Assembly: GCF_964656455.1 (NCBI RefSeq)
Contig: NC_135712.1
Coordinates: forward strand, 70,933,239 to 70,997,238
Source: Halichoerus grypus
Taxonomy: Eukaryota; Chordata; Mammalia; Carnivora; Phocidae
Direction of reading: 5' to 3'
DNA: 64,000 bases
Shown here: in pieces, positions 12,416 to 22,200 of the stretch
Layout of the letters: every line of letters begins with the position of its first letter
How positions within the stretch are numbered: position 1 is the first letter of the stretch
Program-made: the position numbers and the translations under genes
Notes under the pieces: model-generated
The model's database searches: none
What the model saw: the letters and a program-made list of their open reading frames with translations, nothing else
Told to the model about the DNA's origin: nothing

Positions 12416-13154
12416 TGCATGTCCACCGACCGTCTTTGGGCACATTCTAGCAGGCTGATCTTAAAGAAAAATTCCCACAGCCCTGGCCACTGTTCTGCCG
12501 CCTCATTCCAGCAGCACATTCTTGCTTTCCAGGGCCTTCTCCCTGCGGGGCCAGCGGCCTTCCTCCCAGGTGGTCCTACAGCAGGCCGGCAGAGACATGT
12601 GCTCAGGAATGCCCCTTTATCCTTGGGTGGCTCTGGGTAAGAGGCAGGGATGTGCCTTGGTCTCCTAAGCTGTGAAATTCCCAAGTCCAACTCCAAAGAC
12701 ACAGCCAGTCTACAAGTTATCAGTCCTGCTGGAGTCTGGTGGGGCTTCTGATGGCCTGCAACTCTGAGGGGCTTAGATCTGCCCTCAAGGAGGCAAACGG
12801 GCCAGGCAGGGGCTGAAGAAACTCGGGCCGAAGGCTGCCAGCGGGCCAGCGGGGTGCCTGCCAGGAGGGAGGTCTGGGTTCAGTTCTCCATGGATTCATG
12901 CGTTTATTCATTCTTGTACTCAGCACTAGCCAGGTCTGTGGTCGGGGCTGGTATGTGGAATCGAAGAAAACAAGGTTCACAGATGGTAGGGGAGAGACCA
13001 CAGTCAGATAACCATAGGGTGACAGACAATTCTCATGTGCTTGGCAGGAGAAAGGAGGACTGGAGGATTATTGGGGGTAGCCACTCCATTATCAGACTTT
13101 CATCCAGACCTTAGCCGGGCAAGGCCTGTTTTTTTAAATCTACTCTTCTTCTTC

Positions 13155-13375
13155 TTTTTTTTTTAAAAGACATTATTTGAGAGAGAGAGAGAGAGATGCC
13201 TCAAGTTGACGCCTAGCTGACTGAGCCACCCAGGTGCCTCAGAGAGAGAGAATCTTAAGCAGGCTCCATGCCCAGCATGGGGCTGACTTGGGGCTCGATC
13301 TCACAACCCTGAGATCATGACCTGCCCTGAAATCAAGAGTCGGATGCTTAACCGACTGAGCCACCCAGGTGCCCC
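13155..13375 (-). mobile_element. CanSINE with internal duplicated head
   Basis: Reverse copy that contains a second head segment, ctgactgagccacccaggtg, at 13217-13236 near its tail, besides the normal one at 13352-13371. Confidence 0.88.
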
Positions 13376-13544
13376 TTATTCTGTATTTTAGGCTCTCCCT
13401 TTGGCTGACCACCGATAAGACCCCAGGATGTCACCATTCCCAAGGTGACTTCCTGCCCCATCACTGAAGTGTCCCCCTTGTGCCCAGCCCTTTCACCTAG
13501 GAGAGGCTCAGGGTCTTGATTCTGAGCCACAGAAAGGCATAAAG

Positions 13545-13685
13545 AGACCCTGAAGACTGGGTGGTTCATCCCCACAGATGAAGAAACAGGGGCCCAGAGG
13601 GGGCCCATGACTTTCCCTGAGTCACACAGCCTGAGGTCCCAGGGGCCCATCTCGTGGTCTTTCCACCCTTTCCACTGATATCAGG
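13545..13685 (-). mobile_element. MIR, reverse
   Basis: Reverse MIR core (atgaagaaacaggggcccag, then gagtcacacagcctgaggtc). Confidence 0.65.
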
Positions 13686-13689
13686 TAGG

Positions 13690-14650
13690 AATACATTCAG
13701 CTGAAACAACAGAATACCGGATTAACAGTCAGGGAACTGGATTAGGCCCGTGCAGGCCTGAGTACTTCCACTCGACCCTAGGGTTTCAGTCTTTCTCCTT
13801 TGCTCTGCTCACCGTGCCTTTCTCTGCTTGCTTGCTACCTCACACGGCAAGGCGGCCACTCCATTTTCCAGCTTTGGCCTTTGCTTTCTGGGCAGGAAAG
13901 GGGAAAGCCTGTGCTAGCCCCGTTCCTTTTAAAATGCCTCCCTGAAATCCATACCCTGGAACTTGCTCTGAGATTTCATCAGCCAGAACTGGGTGGTGTC
14001 ACCCACAGTGAATCTTTGTGGCTGGGCACATTGCCGTCCTGAACCAAACTGCCAGGAAGGAAGCGGGGAGAAGGATATGGGGTGACCACAGGCACAGTCT
14101 GCCATGAAGCTGCCTGGATTGGGATTTTTCCCAGTAAGTCACCAGACCCTCCTCTTCGTCCCCCAGGGTCCCAAAGGTCAGCTACAGTAGAGAATATAAA
14201 GTGGGTTTTCCCCTGCTTTGGAGGTTTCTGGGGACATCAGCAGCTGGGAAGAAGAAGTGTATTCTGGCCACACAGGGTCCTTATGCTAATCTTGCAGTCT
14301 TCTCTTCCAGAGAGCCCTCCTCAGAGATGCCTGGGGCGGGCTGCAGGGCACCCAACCCGTGGGAGGACGGAGCCATGTACTGGGCAGGAGAGTGAAGTCA
14401 GATTGCTGCCCCAGTCCCTCAGCTACCTAGCTGGGACCCCTGGGCTAGGTGTATCGGCATCATCCTGCATATCCCACCTCTCCGCATGGACAGCACGGGG
14501 CCCGGGTCACACGGGCCTGCTCCTTCCTCTGGGCTGGGCCCAGCTTCCTCCATGAGGACCTCCCCTCCACTCACCCTTCCCACCCAAATCCTCAACTCCA
14601 CTGGGCAGGCACTTCTTACGTTCTCCTGCGGTATGAGCTCACGCTGTCTT
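13690..14650. other. Intergenic, nothing recognised
   Basis: Single-copy-looking sequence without exon-like features. Confidence 0.45.
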
Positions 14651-14654
14651 TAAC

Positions 14655-14822
14655 AGTGGTCTTCAAAGCGAGGTGGCCTGATCAGCAGCATCAGCATCAC
14701 CTGGGAATTCGCCAGCAATGCACATTCCCAGCCCTTGGAATCAGGGACTCAGGGCGGGGGCAGGACTCTGTTTTAACAAGCCCTCCAGGTGATTCCGATG
14801 CACTCAAGTTGGAGAACCACGG
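14655..14822 (-). mobile_element. MER5A-type DNA transposon
   Basis: Both ends of the element are visible (ggtcttcaaagcgaggt ... aagttggagaaccac), with catcagcatcacctgggaat inside. This is a non-autonomous hAT-Charlie element. Confidence 0.85.
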
Positions 14823-14824
14823 GC

Positions 14825-16010
14825 ACATCATGACACTCAGGCTGTGAAACAGTTTCTGGCCTGTTAGTGGCAACACAAAGACAGCTGGGAAAGGCAGAAG
14901 TAAAAGAAGGGCTTTCCCGGCCCCTCTGCACTTCGGCACAGACCAGGCGATTATCCTGCAAAGACGGAGACGTTGAGTCTGAGAAGAACTGTGGGAACTC
15001 GGAACCACCGAGGGGCTGTCCAAGATTTCCCAGTGTGGATTTGGGAGCTGAGGTTGAGGCAGGAGAAAGTATTTGTGAATAGCAAGAGTGGAACTACAAG
15101 GCAAGTTTCCGGAACCCTTGGTAAGTGATCCATTCTTTTTTTCCAAATTGAAATATCTTTAAAAAAATAGTGATGGCTTTTATACGTAATGCATGCACTT
15201 TTTACAAGAACATGGCCCTAAGGAATCCATCCTCATCATAAACATGTAAAGCAAGACCGGGAGAGGAGTCTGAAGGTGGGGGTGATGTCTCATCTGTGAT
15301 ATGCTGTGGGGGCCAGGAGGACCTGCCTGTCCATGTTGGGGGGGTGGGGGGGGTCACTCACCTTGTCACCATTGTTGCTTCCACCACACATGCCCAGTGG
15401 CCTCCCCAAATGAGACCAAAGGCAGGGGCAGTGGACCTTAACCTGACTTCTTTTTGTCTTCCAGAGCCCTGAGAACAGGACTGTCAGCGCTAACAGCTCT
15501 GTGCACGGCAGGCTGGCCCACCCCAACCCTTTGTTGGGCCCAGGACAAGAGTACCAATGGAGGCTCACCTCCCATGTGGCTACAAATTTAGAAGTTACAA
15601 ATCAAGCTAAAAAACTTAAAGAAAATGTGTCCTGTCCTTCTACTTTGACTGATGAACCTTTATAAAGATGTGGTGGACTGGAATAGGAGATGCAGAGAGA
15701 ACAGGCTCCCATCTCATAGCTTCCCTGCTTCTCTTCCCATCCAGGCTCCATCCCATACTTTGAGGACCTCATGCACAGAGCCTCTTCATCAAGCTCATTC
15801 TACACCTCCTGTGGACAGCACCCTCCTGACCACCTTTTGGAGGCAGGACCTGAAGAAGTCCAAACCTGGAAGCTGGCTCAGGGCTCTTTGGAATGAGAAG
15901 CATGGTCTAAAAGATGCATTATGGGCTTTGGGCGAACACAGCCCCTTTCCCTGTGACTCTTCCCGCTGTGGGTGGGCTGTGGTCAGAAGAGGGCTTCAGC
16001 AGAGGCCTCT
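14825..16010. other. Intergenic, nothing recognised
   Basis: No repeat or exon recognised. It includes a G-rich run at 15338-15353 and a short T/A-rich stretch near 15.15 kb. Confidence 0.45.
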
Positions 16011-16013
16011 GAA

Positions 16014-16172
16014 GGCTTGTTTCTCAAAATGTGGTCCCGGGACCAGCTGTGTGGGCCCCACCTGAGTGCTGGTTAGAACTGCAGCCTCACTCCACACCTC
16101 CTGAATCACGATCTGTTTCTAACAAGATCCCTGGGAGATTCATGTGCACATCGAAGTTTAAAAAGCACTGCT
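16014..16172 (-). mobile_element. MER5A-type DNA transposon
   Basis: Begins ggcttgtttctcaaaatgtg with the 'ggtcccgggaccagc' block and ends aaaagcactgctct, matching MER5A ends. Confidence 0.75.
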
Positions 16173-16494
16173 CTAAAGCACAAAACCCAGGGCCAGGGTC
16201 CCTGTTGCCCCTGTCTAGGGGTGCTGACAGCAGATATCAATAAGCGGGTGCTCAACAAATGCCAGCCATCGCCTAAAGCAGGCCTGGTAGTTACCAGTTG
16301 GGGATGCTGCCTGGCTCACGGTGATTTCATTTGCTCTTTCTGTGGGGCCTCAGTGGTCCGTTTCCGCTGATGGCCCTGATGCTTGCCTGAGCTGAGTGGT
16401 CCAGTAGAAGACACCTGGCCCACATTGGGCCAATCAGGTGATTCTCCCAGGAATTTGACACTTAAGCCCCGCAAACGAGCTCTCGGAGTAATAG

Positions 16495-16660
16495 TAATAG
16501 CAGTAGTGATGGTGACCGTCCTTCCTGCACCTGGGATGTGCCAAGTGCGGTGCGGAGTGTTTTACATACGGTAGAATCCGATCTGCGCAACCACCTCACC
16601 AGGTGCATACCGTCCCGCTCCTGTTTCAGATGCAGGGATGGGGCTCGGATGCTAGGTAAC
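16495..16660 (-). mobile_element. MIR, reverse
   Basis: Reverse MIR with gggatgtgccaagtgcggtg, a 'caaccacctcaccaggtgc' block and the cagatgcagggatgg core. Confidence 0.6.
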
Positions 16661-16664
16661 TCTC

Positions 16665-17354
16665 CAAAAGCTTCGAGCCGGGAGCGGCAGCCCTGGGAGA
16701 GCCGTATGGCGCACAGACCGTGTGCACTATTTCTGAGGCCCAGGTCCCCGCCCAGCTTCATGGGATAGGGCAGACCACCCAGTTACAGGGCTGAGGGCTG
16801 TGGGAGTGAGAGGGCTGCAGGGATGGGGGGAGGGGGGCCTGGGGCAGCAGAGGAGGAGCAGGGGAAGGGGGGAGGCAGGGAACCTCCACCTCCCCAGCCA
16901 GAGCAGGGCGCGTGGACCAAGACCGGCCCGCTGCACCCTTCAGGAGAGGCAGAGGACGGCAGGAGGTCTGACTTCCCTCCCCTTCCCTCCTCCAGTGAGT
17001 TAGCAGCCAACTTGCCAAAGCAAAGGTGTGGGCTGCTTATTTTGGAGACACAGGGCATGGGTGGGTGCAGAAGTTTGCACCCTCCTCTGTATCTGGTCTC
17101 CAGAATTGCTGATCCCCAAGAAGGTATGGAGGTGGCTGAGATGTGCTGGGGGCCGGTTCGGAGAGGAGTAGGGAGTTGGGGGCCTCACCGGCTGGAGGCC
17201 TGGGCTGGTGCCCGACTCTGGCTCTCAGGGAACAGGGCTCTGAGGGGAAACGGCCATTCTGGGCAGGGGAGTGGTGTGGGGCAGGTAGGCCTCTGACCAC
17301 CTAGGTAGACAAATCAACCCGCAGCAGAAAGTTTCTGTCAGATTCCAAGCGTCA
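16665..17354. other. Region downstream of MELTF, nothing recognised
   Basis: GC-rich with G-runs near 16.83 and 16.87 kb. Many overlapping open frames on both strands reflect composition. Confidence 0.45.
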
Positions 17355-17375
17355 GCAGGTACAGGGTTGTTTGGC

Positions 17376-17381
17376 TTTATT
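17376..17381 (-). promoter_or_regulatory. MELTF: MELTF poly(A) signal AATAAA
   Basis: A canonical AATAAA on the minus strand, about 1.73 kb past the stop. Cleavage would be expected near 17350-17361. It is the only strong candidate close to the end of the GC-rich gene body. Confidence 0.75.
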
Positions 17382-18243
17382 TAAAAAACAAACCAACATC
17401 TTTGATTAGCACGAACAGAGGTGGCCCCGTGCTGTCCCCTGAAAACCCCACATCACAGAGCAGTTACACAGGTCACACTTTCAGTGGCTTATAGTTACTG
17501 GTGTCACCCTAGCCCGGGGTAGCCAAACACACACACTCCTCCTGCACAATCTCCCTTAAACAAAACAAAACAAAAAAATCAAACAATCATCAGGTCAGAG
17601 AATCACTCAGTCCCCTCAGTGAAGAGGGTACAAAGCTTGGCAGCGGAGGCCGCTCCCTCCGGCCCCTCGGGGCGGGCTGTAGGCCCCCAGCATGGTGACG
17701 AGGACTCCTCGGGACGGCAGGACTGGGGCCAGGATGCTGCCAGGGCCTCCTTCGCGCCTGGGAGCTGGAAGGTATCTGCCCCCACGGATGGGGGCGAAGT
17801 ACCAGGAACCAGCCTGTCATCGGCGTCCCCGAGGCCCCCGCAGATGGAGCCGCAAATAGCTCCAGAGCCACGCGGCTCCCAGTCTGCTGACAGGGTGGCT
17901 TGCTCTTGTTTCTTCTCTTTTTGCTTTTCTCGGGGAGCAAAATTCAGAGGCAGAGCTGGTATTTCCGGAAGCTTTTCTGGCTCCACAGACAACCGTGGCA
18001 AAAACGGAGTCGAGAAGGCCCTCTGACTCACAGGGGATGCAGGGGGGCCCTTCCCCCGCTGGTACGGGCCTGGGGGAGGAGAGCTGCTCACGCCGAGGCG
18101 GTGGGGCTCCCCACCCGTGCCTGTCCCCGGCCGGCGGCTCCTCAGAGGGCCACGGCCCGCTGCCGGCCTGGAGCTCTCTGGGCAGTCCCCTCAGGCTGGG
18201 GGCGACTGCTGTGCTGGATGCGCAGGCTGGCTGAGGCTGGCGG

Positions 18244-18281
18244 GGGTCACATGGGGGTCACATGGGTCACGTGGGGGTCGG
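18244..18281. promoter_or_regulatory. Tandem E-box/M-box cluster in MELTF 3' UTR
   Basis: Two GTCACATG (CACATG at 18248-18253 and 18259-18264) and one GTCACGTG (18268-18273) lie within 27 bases, separated by G-runs. This form suits bHLH-zip factors of the MITF/TFE type. Function not shown. Confidence 0.4.
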
Positions 18282-18589
18282 GGACGAGGAGAATCTGAGA
18301 TGGAGACTCGGGAGGGGATGCTTACGAGGAGCATCTCCTGTGTCTGAGGACCCCGTGAGGGCTGCACCCCTGTGGTCTTGGGCCGCCGCCTCCCTCCCCG
18401 GGCCAGCCCAGCACAGTCAGGCGGCCCGGGGTCTGGGCCAGGCCAAGCCACGGAAGCCAAGGACAAAGGGCCGCCTGTGTCCAGCAGCGTCACCTCCTTG
18501 GCAGGCCTGACTGTGGCCTCGTCTGGTGGCTGCCTCCCCGGACACACCCCGCGTCCTCAGGAGGGAGGCCGGTAGGGGGAGTCTAGAGC

Positions 18590-19275
18590 CGGGGCTGACA
18601 GGAGGCGGGGGGCTGTGCAGGAGGGGGACCCGCAGGGGAGGGCCCCCCGGGCAGCTCGGCAGGGCCAGGGCCGGCTCCCGCGGAGAGGGCCGTGTGGGAA
18701 GCCGGCCTCAGCCTGTTGCCTTGGGAACGGGCCTTTTCCAATGCGGGGCCCCGGGGCGGGGGGCGGCGCTGCCAGCCTGTGGGTGGGGGCGTGACTGGGA
18801 GGCCGGCCAGCGGCCGCCTCAGGTGGCTGAGGGACAGCTGGTGCCGGGGAGGCAGAGGCAGGCTTCGGGCGGGAGCCCGCTCACGTCCAACTCCACTCGA
18901 GCCGGGGGCCCTTTCCTTTCACGTTCATCTTTATTCCGGTTCGAAGCGGTCGCAGCAACTTCTCTTCGGTGTCGGAGTCGCAGCTCTCAGGAGCTCCGGG
19001 GTTTCTCACACCTCCTCTCGCGTCACACGCGGCGCCGAGGGGAAGAGCCTCTTCAGAGAGGGTTCCGAGCAGGCTCCCCGGCAGCGAGGGCCGCGGCCGC
19101 CCGGCGGCTTCAGAGCGCGGGCTGCAGGACGCCGGCCGGGAGGCCCAGCAGCAGCGCGGGCAGCAGCAGCGGGGACAGCCCGGGGGCCGCTGAGGGCGCA
19201 GACGCAGGCACTTAGGGCCCCGAGCGGCCGCCTGCACCTGCGCTCAGGCCGTGGCCCTGGGGGGGTTTCTGTGCG
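18590..19275. other. CpG-dense region over the MELTF terminal exon
   Basis: Dense CpG and GC-rich sequence covers the last coding exon and the start of the 3' UTR. Plus-strand open frames of 229 and 275 codons run through it but look like GC-driven shadows. Such 3' CpG islands are often methylated, and promoter activity is not shown by the sequence. Confidence 0.6.
19110..19189 (-). CDS. MELTF: MELTF coding exon 16 (GPI signal and stop)
   Basis: 80 coding nt after a CCCTCAG acceptor, the only nearby AG giving the right phase. It encodes a Leu/Pro/Ala-rich hydrophobic tail (residues 714-738, ending LQPAL) and a TGA stop at 19110-19112. The tail fits a GPI-anchor signal with no cytoplasmic residues. 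The exon lies in a CpG-dense region. Confidence 0.95.
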
Positions 19276-22200
19276 CTCGACCCCCCCAGGCCCCCTCTTT
19301 CTGCCCCATTACAATTCGTCTTTCCCCGGCTTTCTTTCCATACTCATTCCTTTCCAAATGAGCCTTCCCGTCTATGTCTGTAGCTGCCTCAGTCCTTCCC
19401 GGGCCATTACTTGCAGCATTCGCATCCTTTATCCTGGTGTGTCGGGGTTACACAGCCAGGTCTGCAGCCTTCCCGTGGGGACCACCCTCCCACCCCCACC
19501 TCACCCTGATGGTCTGTAACCACCCAGAGCATCCCTCAGTTCGCTGGAGGATTGGGGGTGCAAGGCTGGGAGGGATGCCGGGCGGGGGAGGGGGGACGTG
19601 GCAGGACCCCTGCTCTCCCGCTGGAGGGGTGAACCTGCCCGCCAGCAGGGCCTACCTGCGCCCGAGCACTGCTGAGACAGCATCCCTTCTAGAGCGGCCA
19701 CGTAGTCGGGGCCCAGCCACGCCTGGTACGTGGTTTTCTCCCCGACGGGCACCGCCCGGATCGTGGCATCCTTGAAAAGCAGGTCTTGGCCATGATAGTT
19801 GGAGGAGTCGAACATTTTGAAGCCATTCTTATTGTAGTCATCTCCAAACAGGTCCTGAAAGCACCACGGCCACTCAGTGGCTGCTTGCTCTCCGGGGCTT
19901 TTATTCAGCGAACCAAGGAGCAAGGAATTTCAGGGCACCCAGGCTGACTTGACATCATAAGCCCAACAACTCATTGAGCTGTCATCAAAGGGGATTTGGA
20001 GTAAAGCTATGATGACAGCTACCACAGTAAGAAGGATCAAAGTGGCCACCAATCTTTTGGGGGGCTCACAGATGCTCGAGGATCCAAGGATCCGAGGATC
20101 CGAGGACCCGAGGACAGGTCAGCCTTCCCTCCAGGAAAATGCCACATTGCCACAGAGTTCTTCCCCATGTCACTTCCGAGGGGAGAAGGGGAGATGGGAG
20201 AGAGGAAGGGAGATGGGGAGGTGGGGGGTGGGGGGTGGTTGGGAACTGAGGGCCCTGTTGGCAGACAGTCTGGGTTCCTTCTAGATGTATATGGAAAGTA
20301 CAGCCAACGGGATTCGTAGAGGGGCTAGCTGTAGAATGCGGGAGAAAGACAGGAGTTCAAGATGACTCCTGAGGAAATGGGAAGTCTGAAGTTGCCATTC
20401 AGAGCGGGGGCTGGGGGGGTCTGAGGGAAGCAGGGCAGGCCAGCTGAGGGCTTGTTCGGGCCGAGGAGCCTGTTAGAAATCCTAGTTGAAATGTTGTTCA
20501 AGATGGAGGGTGGGATGAAGGCAGGGCTGATGATGTGTTTGGAAGCTGTCAATATATAGATGGCTGTTAATGACATGGGGCTGGGTGATCAACAGGCGTG
20601 TAGGTGCAGGTGAAGAGGGTTTAGAATGGAGCCCTGGGGCAGTCCGTGGATAGAAGCCAGGAGAAATGAGGAGGAGAGCCAGGCAGGTGTGGACCCAGGA
20701 GCCAAGGGGAGAAGCTCCTCCAGCAGGCGGGAGCTGTGGCCAGTGCTGCTAAAGGGTCAGGGACATGTGGGCTGAGAAACGGCCCCTGGACTGAGCACCA
20801 CGGGCCACTGATTTTGTTCCGGGCAAGTTCAAGGCCCTGCTGGGGGCCTGTCTAGAGCGGAGAGACCAGAAGGAGAGGAATTGGTGACGTGAGTAGAGAT
20901 GACCCTTTGAAGGAGTTTTACTCTAAGAGGGGTGGGATTAGGGCTAAAATTAGATGTGGAATCAAGAGGGGGCTCATTTGTTTTTTAAAGATGATAGAAA
21001 CAACAGCAGGTTTGTATGTTGGTGAGAACGGTCCGGCTGAGAAGGAAACAATAATGCAGGGCACAGAAGGGATAGTTAGAGGAATGGTTTGACTAAGTGA
21101 AAATCTCAGAACGTTCCCCCAGCCTTCCCCGGTTTGCTCCAGGTAGAGTGAGGCACCCAGGGCCCTGGCTCACCTCGTCGCCCACCCCGCAGTGACGAAG
21201 CCCCTGCCCTGGCTCACCTGGGCCTTGTCCAGCAGTCCATACACGGTGAAGATGTTGGTGTCCGGCCGGACCATGACGGCATGGGATGGCATCTGTGCCA
21301 GATTGCAGGCTGCGAACTGGGACACCTCGGCCCGGGCCCCATTGGGACAGAGCAGCTCATAGTCCTCTGACCTTAGTTCAGCAGCCCAGGGCTCAGAATT
21401 ATGGCCTGAGGGGAGGGAGCAGAAGGACAGAGGAAGAGAGGCTGCTTTCCTCCTGGGACCCCAAATCCTTGACCTGGGAGAGGTGGCCATGTCTGGCCAG
21501 CTTCCCAACTCCATTCCCCAATCGCTCTGCTAACACTGGTCGGAGCGTCTGCGGGTGGGGAGCAGGGAGCACCTAGAACGGAGCAGGCATTTTACAAGCA
21601 CCTGCTCTAGCCTCAAGACAGTAACACCAAGTGAGTATGATCACCCCCATTTCACAGGTGGAAAAACTGAGACTCTTAATCACTCCCAGGCAAAGAGCCC
21701 CATCTAGGTGTTCCAGGTCTTGGGCCTGAGGTGAGGTGGGCTTCTGAAGGTGGTGGGTGACATCTTCCCCTAATGGTTAAAGTTCTCAAACCGGACAAGG
21801 TAGAACAACATCATGTGTTGATCTGTGAGAGGCAGTTTCAAAGGTACGGCTAGGGTGGGGCCCAGGAATCTGTGTTTTAAACCAGCAACCCACTGAGGCT
21901 GAAGCAGGGGGTTGGCCCAAGGGCTTCCTCAGAAACACTGCTCTTGGGAATCCCATTAGTTTTGTGTCTTCGGGTATTCACTTAGTATCCACTCTCTTCC
22001 CATTTCCAAAAGGAATTCCAGGTGGGCCGCAAGTAGAGATAAAAATAAAGGGAAAGGAGCAGCCCTGGGAGGTGGGGGTCTTGGTGCAGGTGAATCTTGA
22101 GAGGGCCCCTCCAGCACCGGCCCCTCCCCTAGCCCTATCACAGAGGGCTGGGGCCAGACAGGGCTCATTCCCCCTCCCCTTTGGAACACATTATGCCTTT

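Larger units (their letters stand above)
17355..19109 (-). other. MELTF: MELTF 3' untranslated region
   Basis: About 1.75 kb from the stop codon to just past an AATAAA. It is GC-rich near the stop and AT-richer at the end. No splice acceptor or further exon was recognised. The upper part lies in a CpG island, and a cluster of E-box sites occurs at 18248-18273. Length inferred from the poly(A) signal only. Confidence 0.75.

Noticed and set aside
18526..19519. Plus-strand open frames of 229 and 275 codons over MELTF exon 16
   Set aside because: They overlap each other and the known exon in reverse, and their Arg/Pro/Gly-rich composition is what GC-rich DNA gives by chance.
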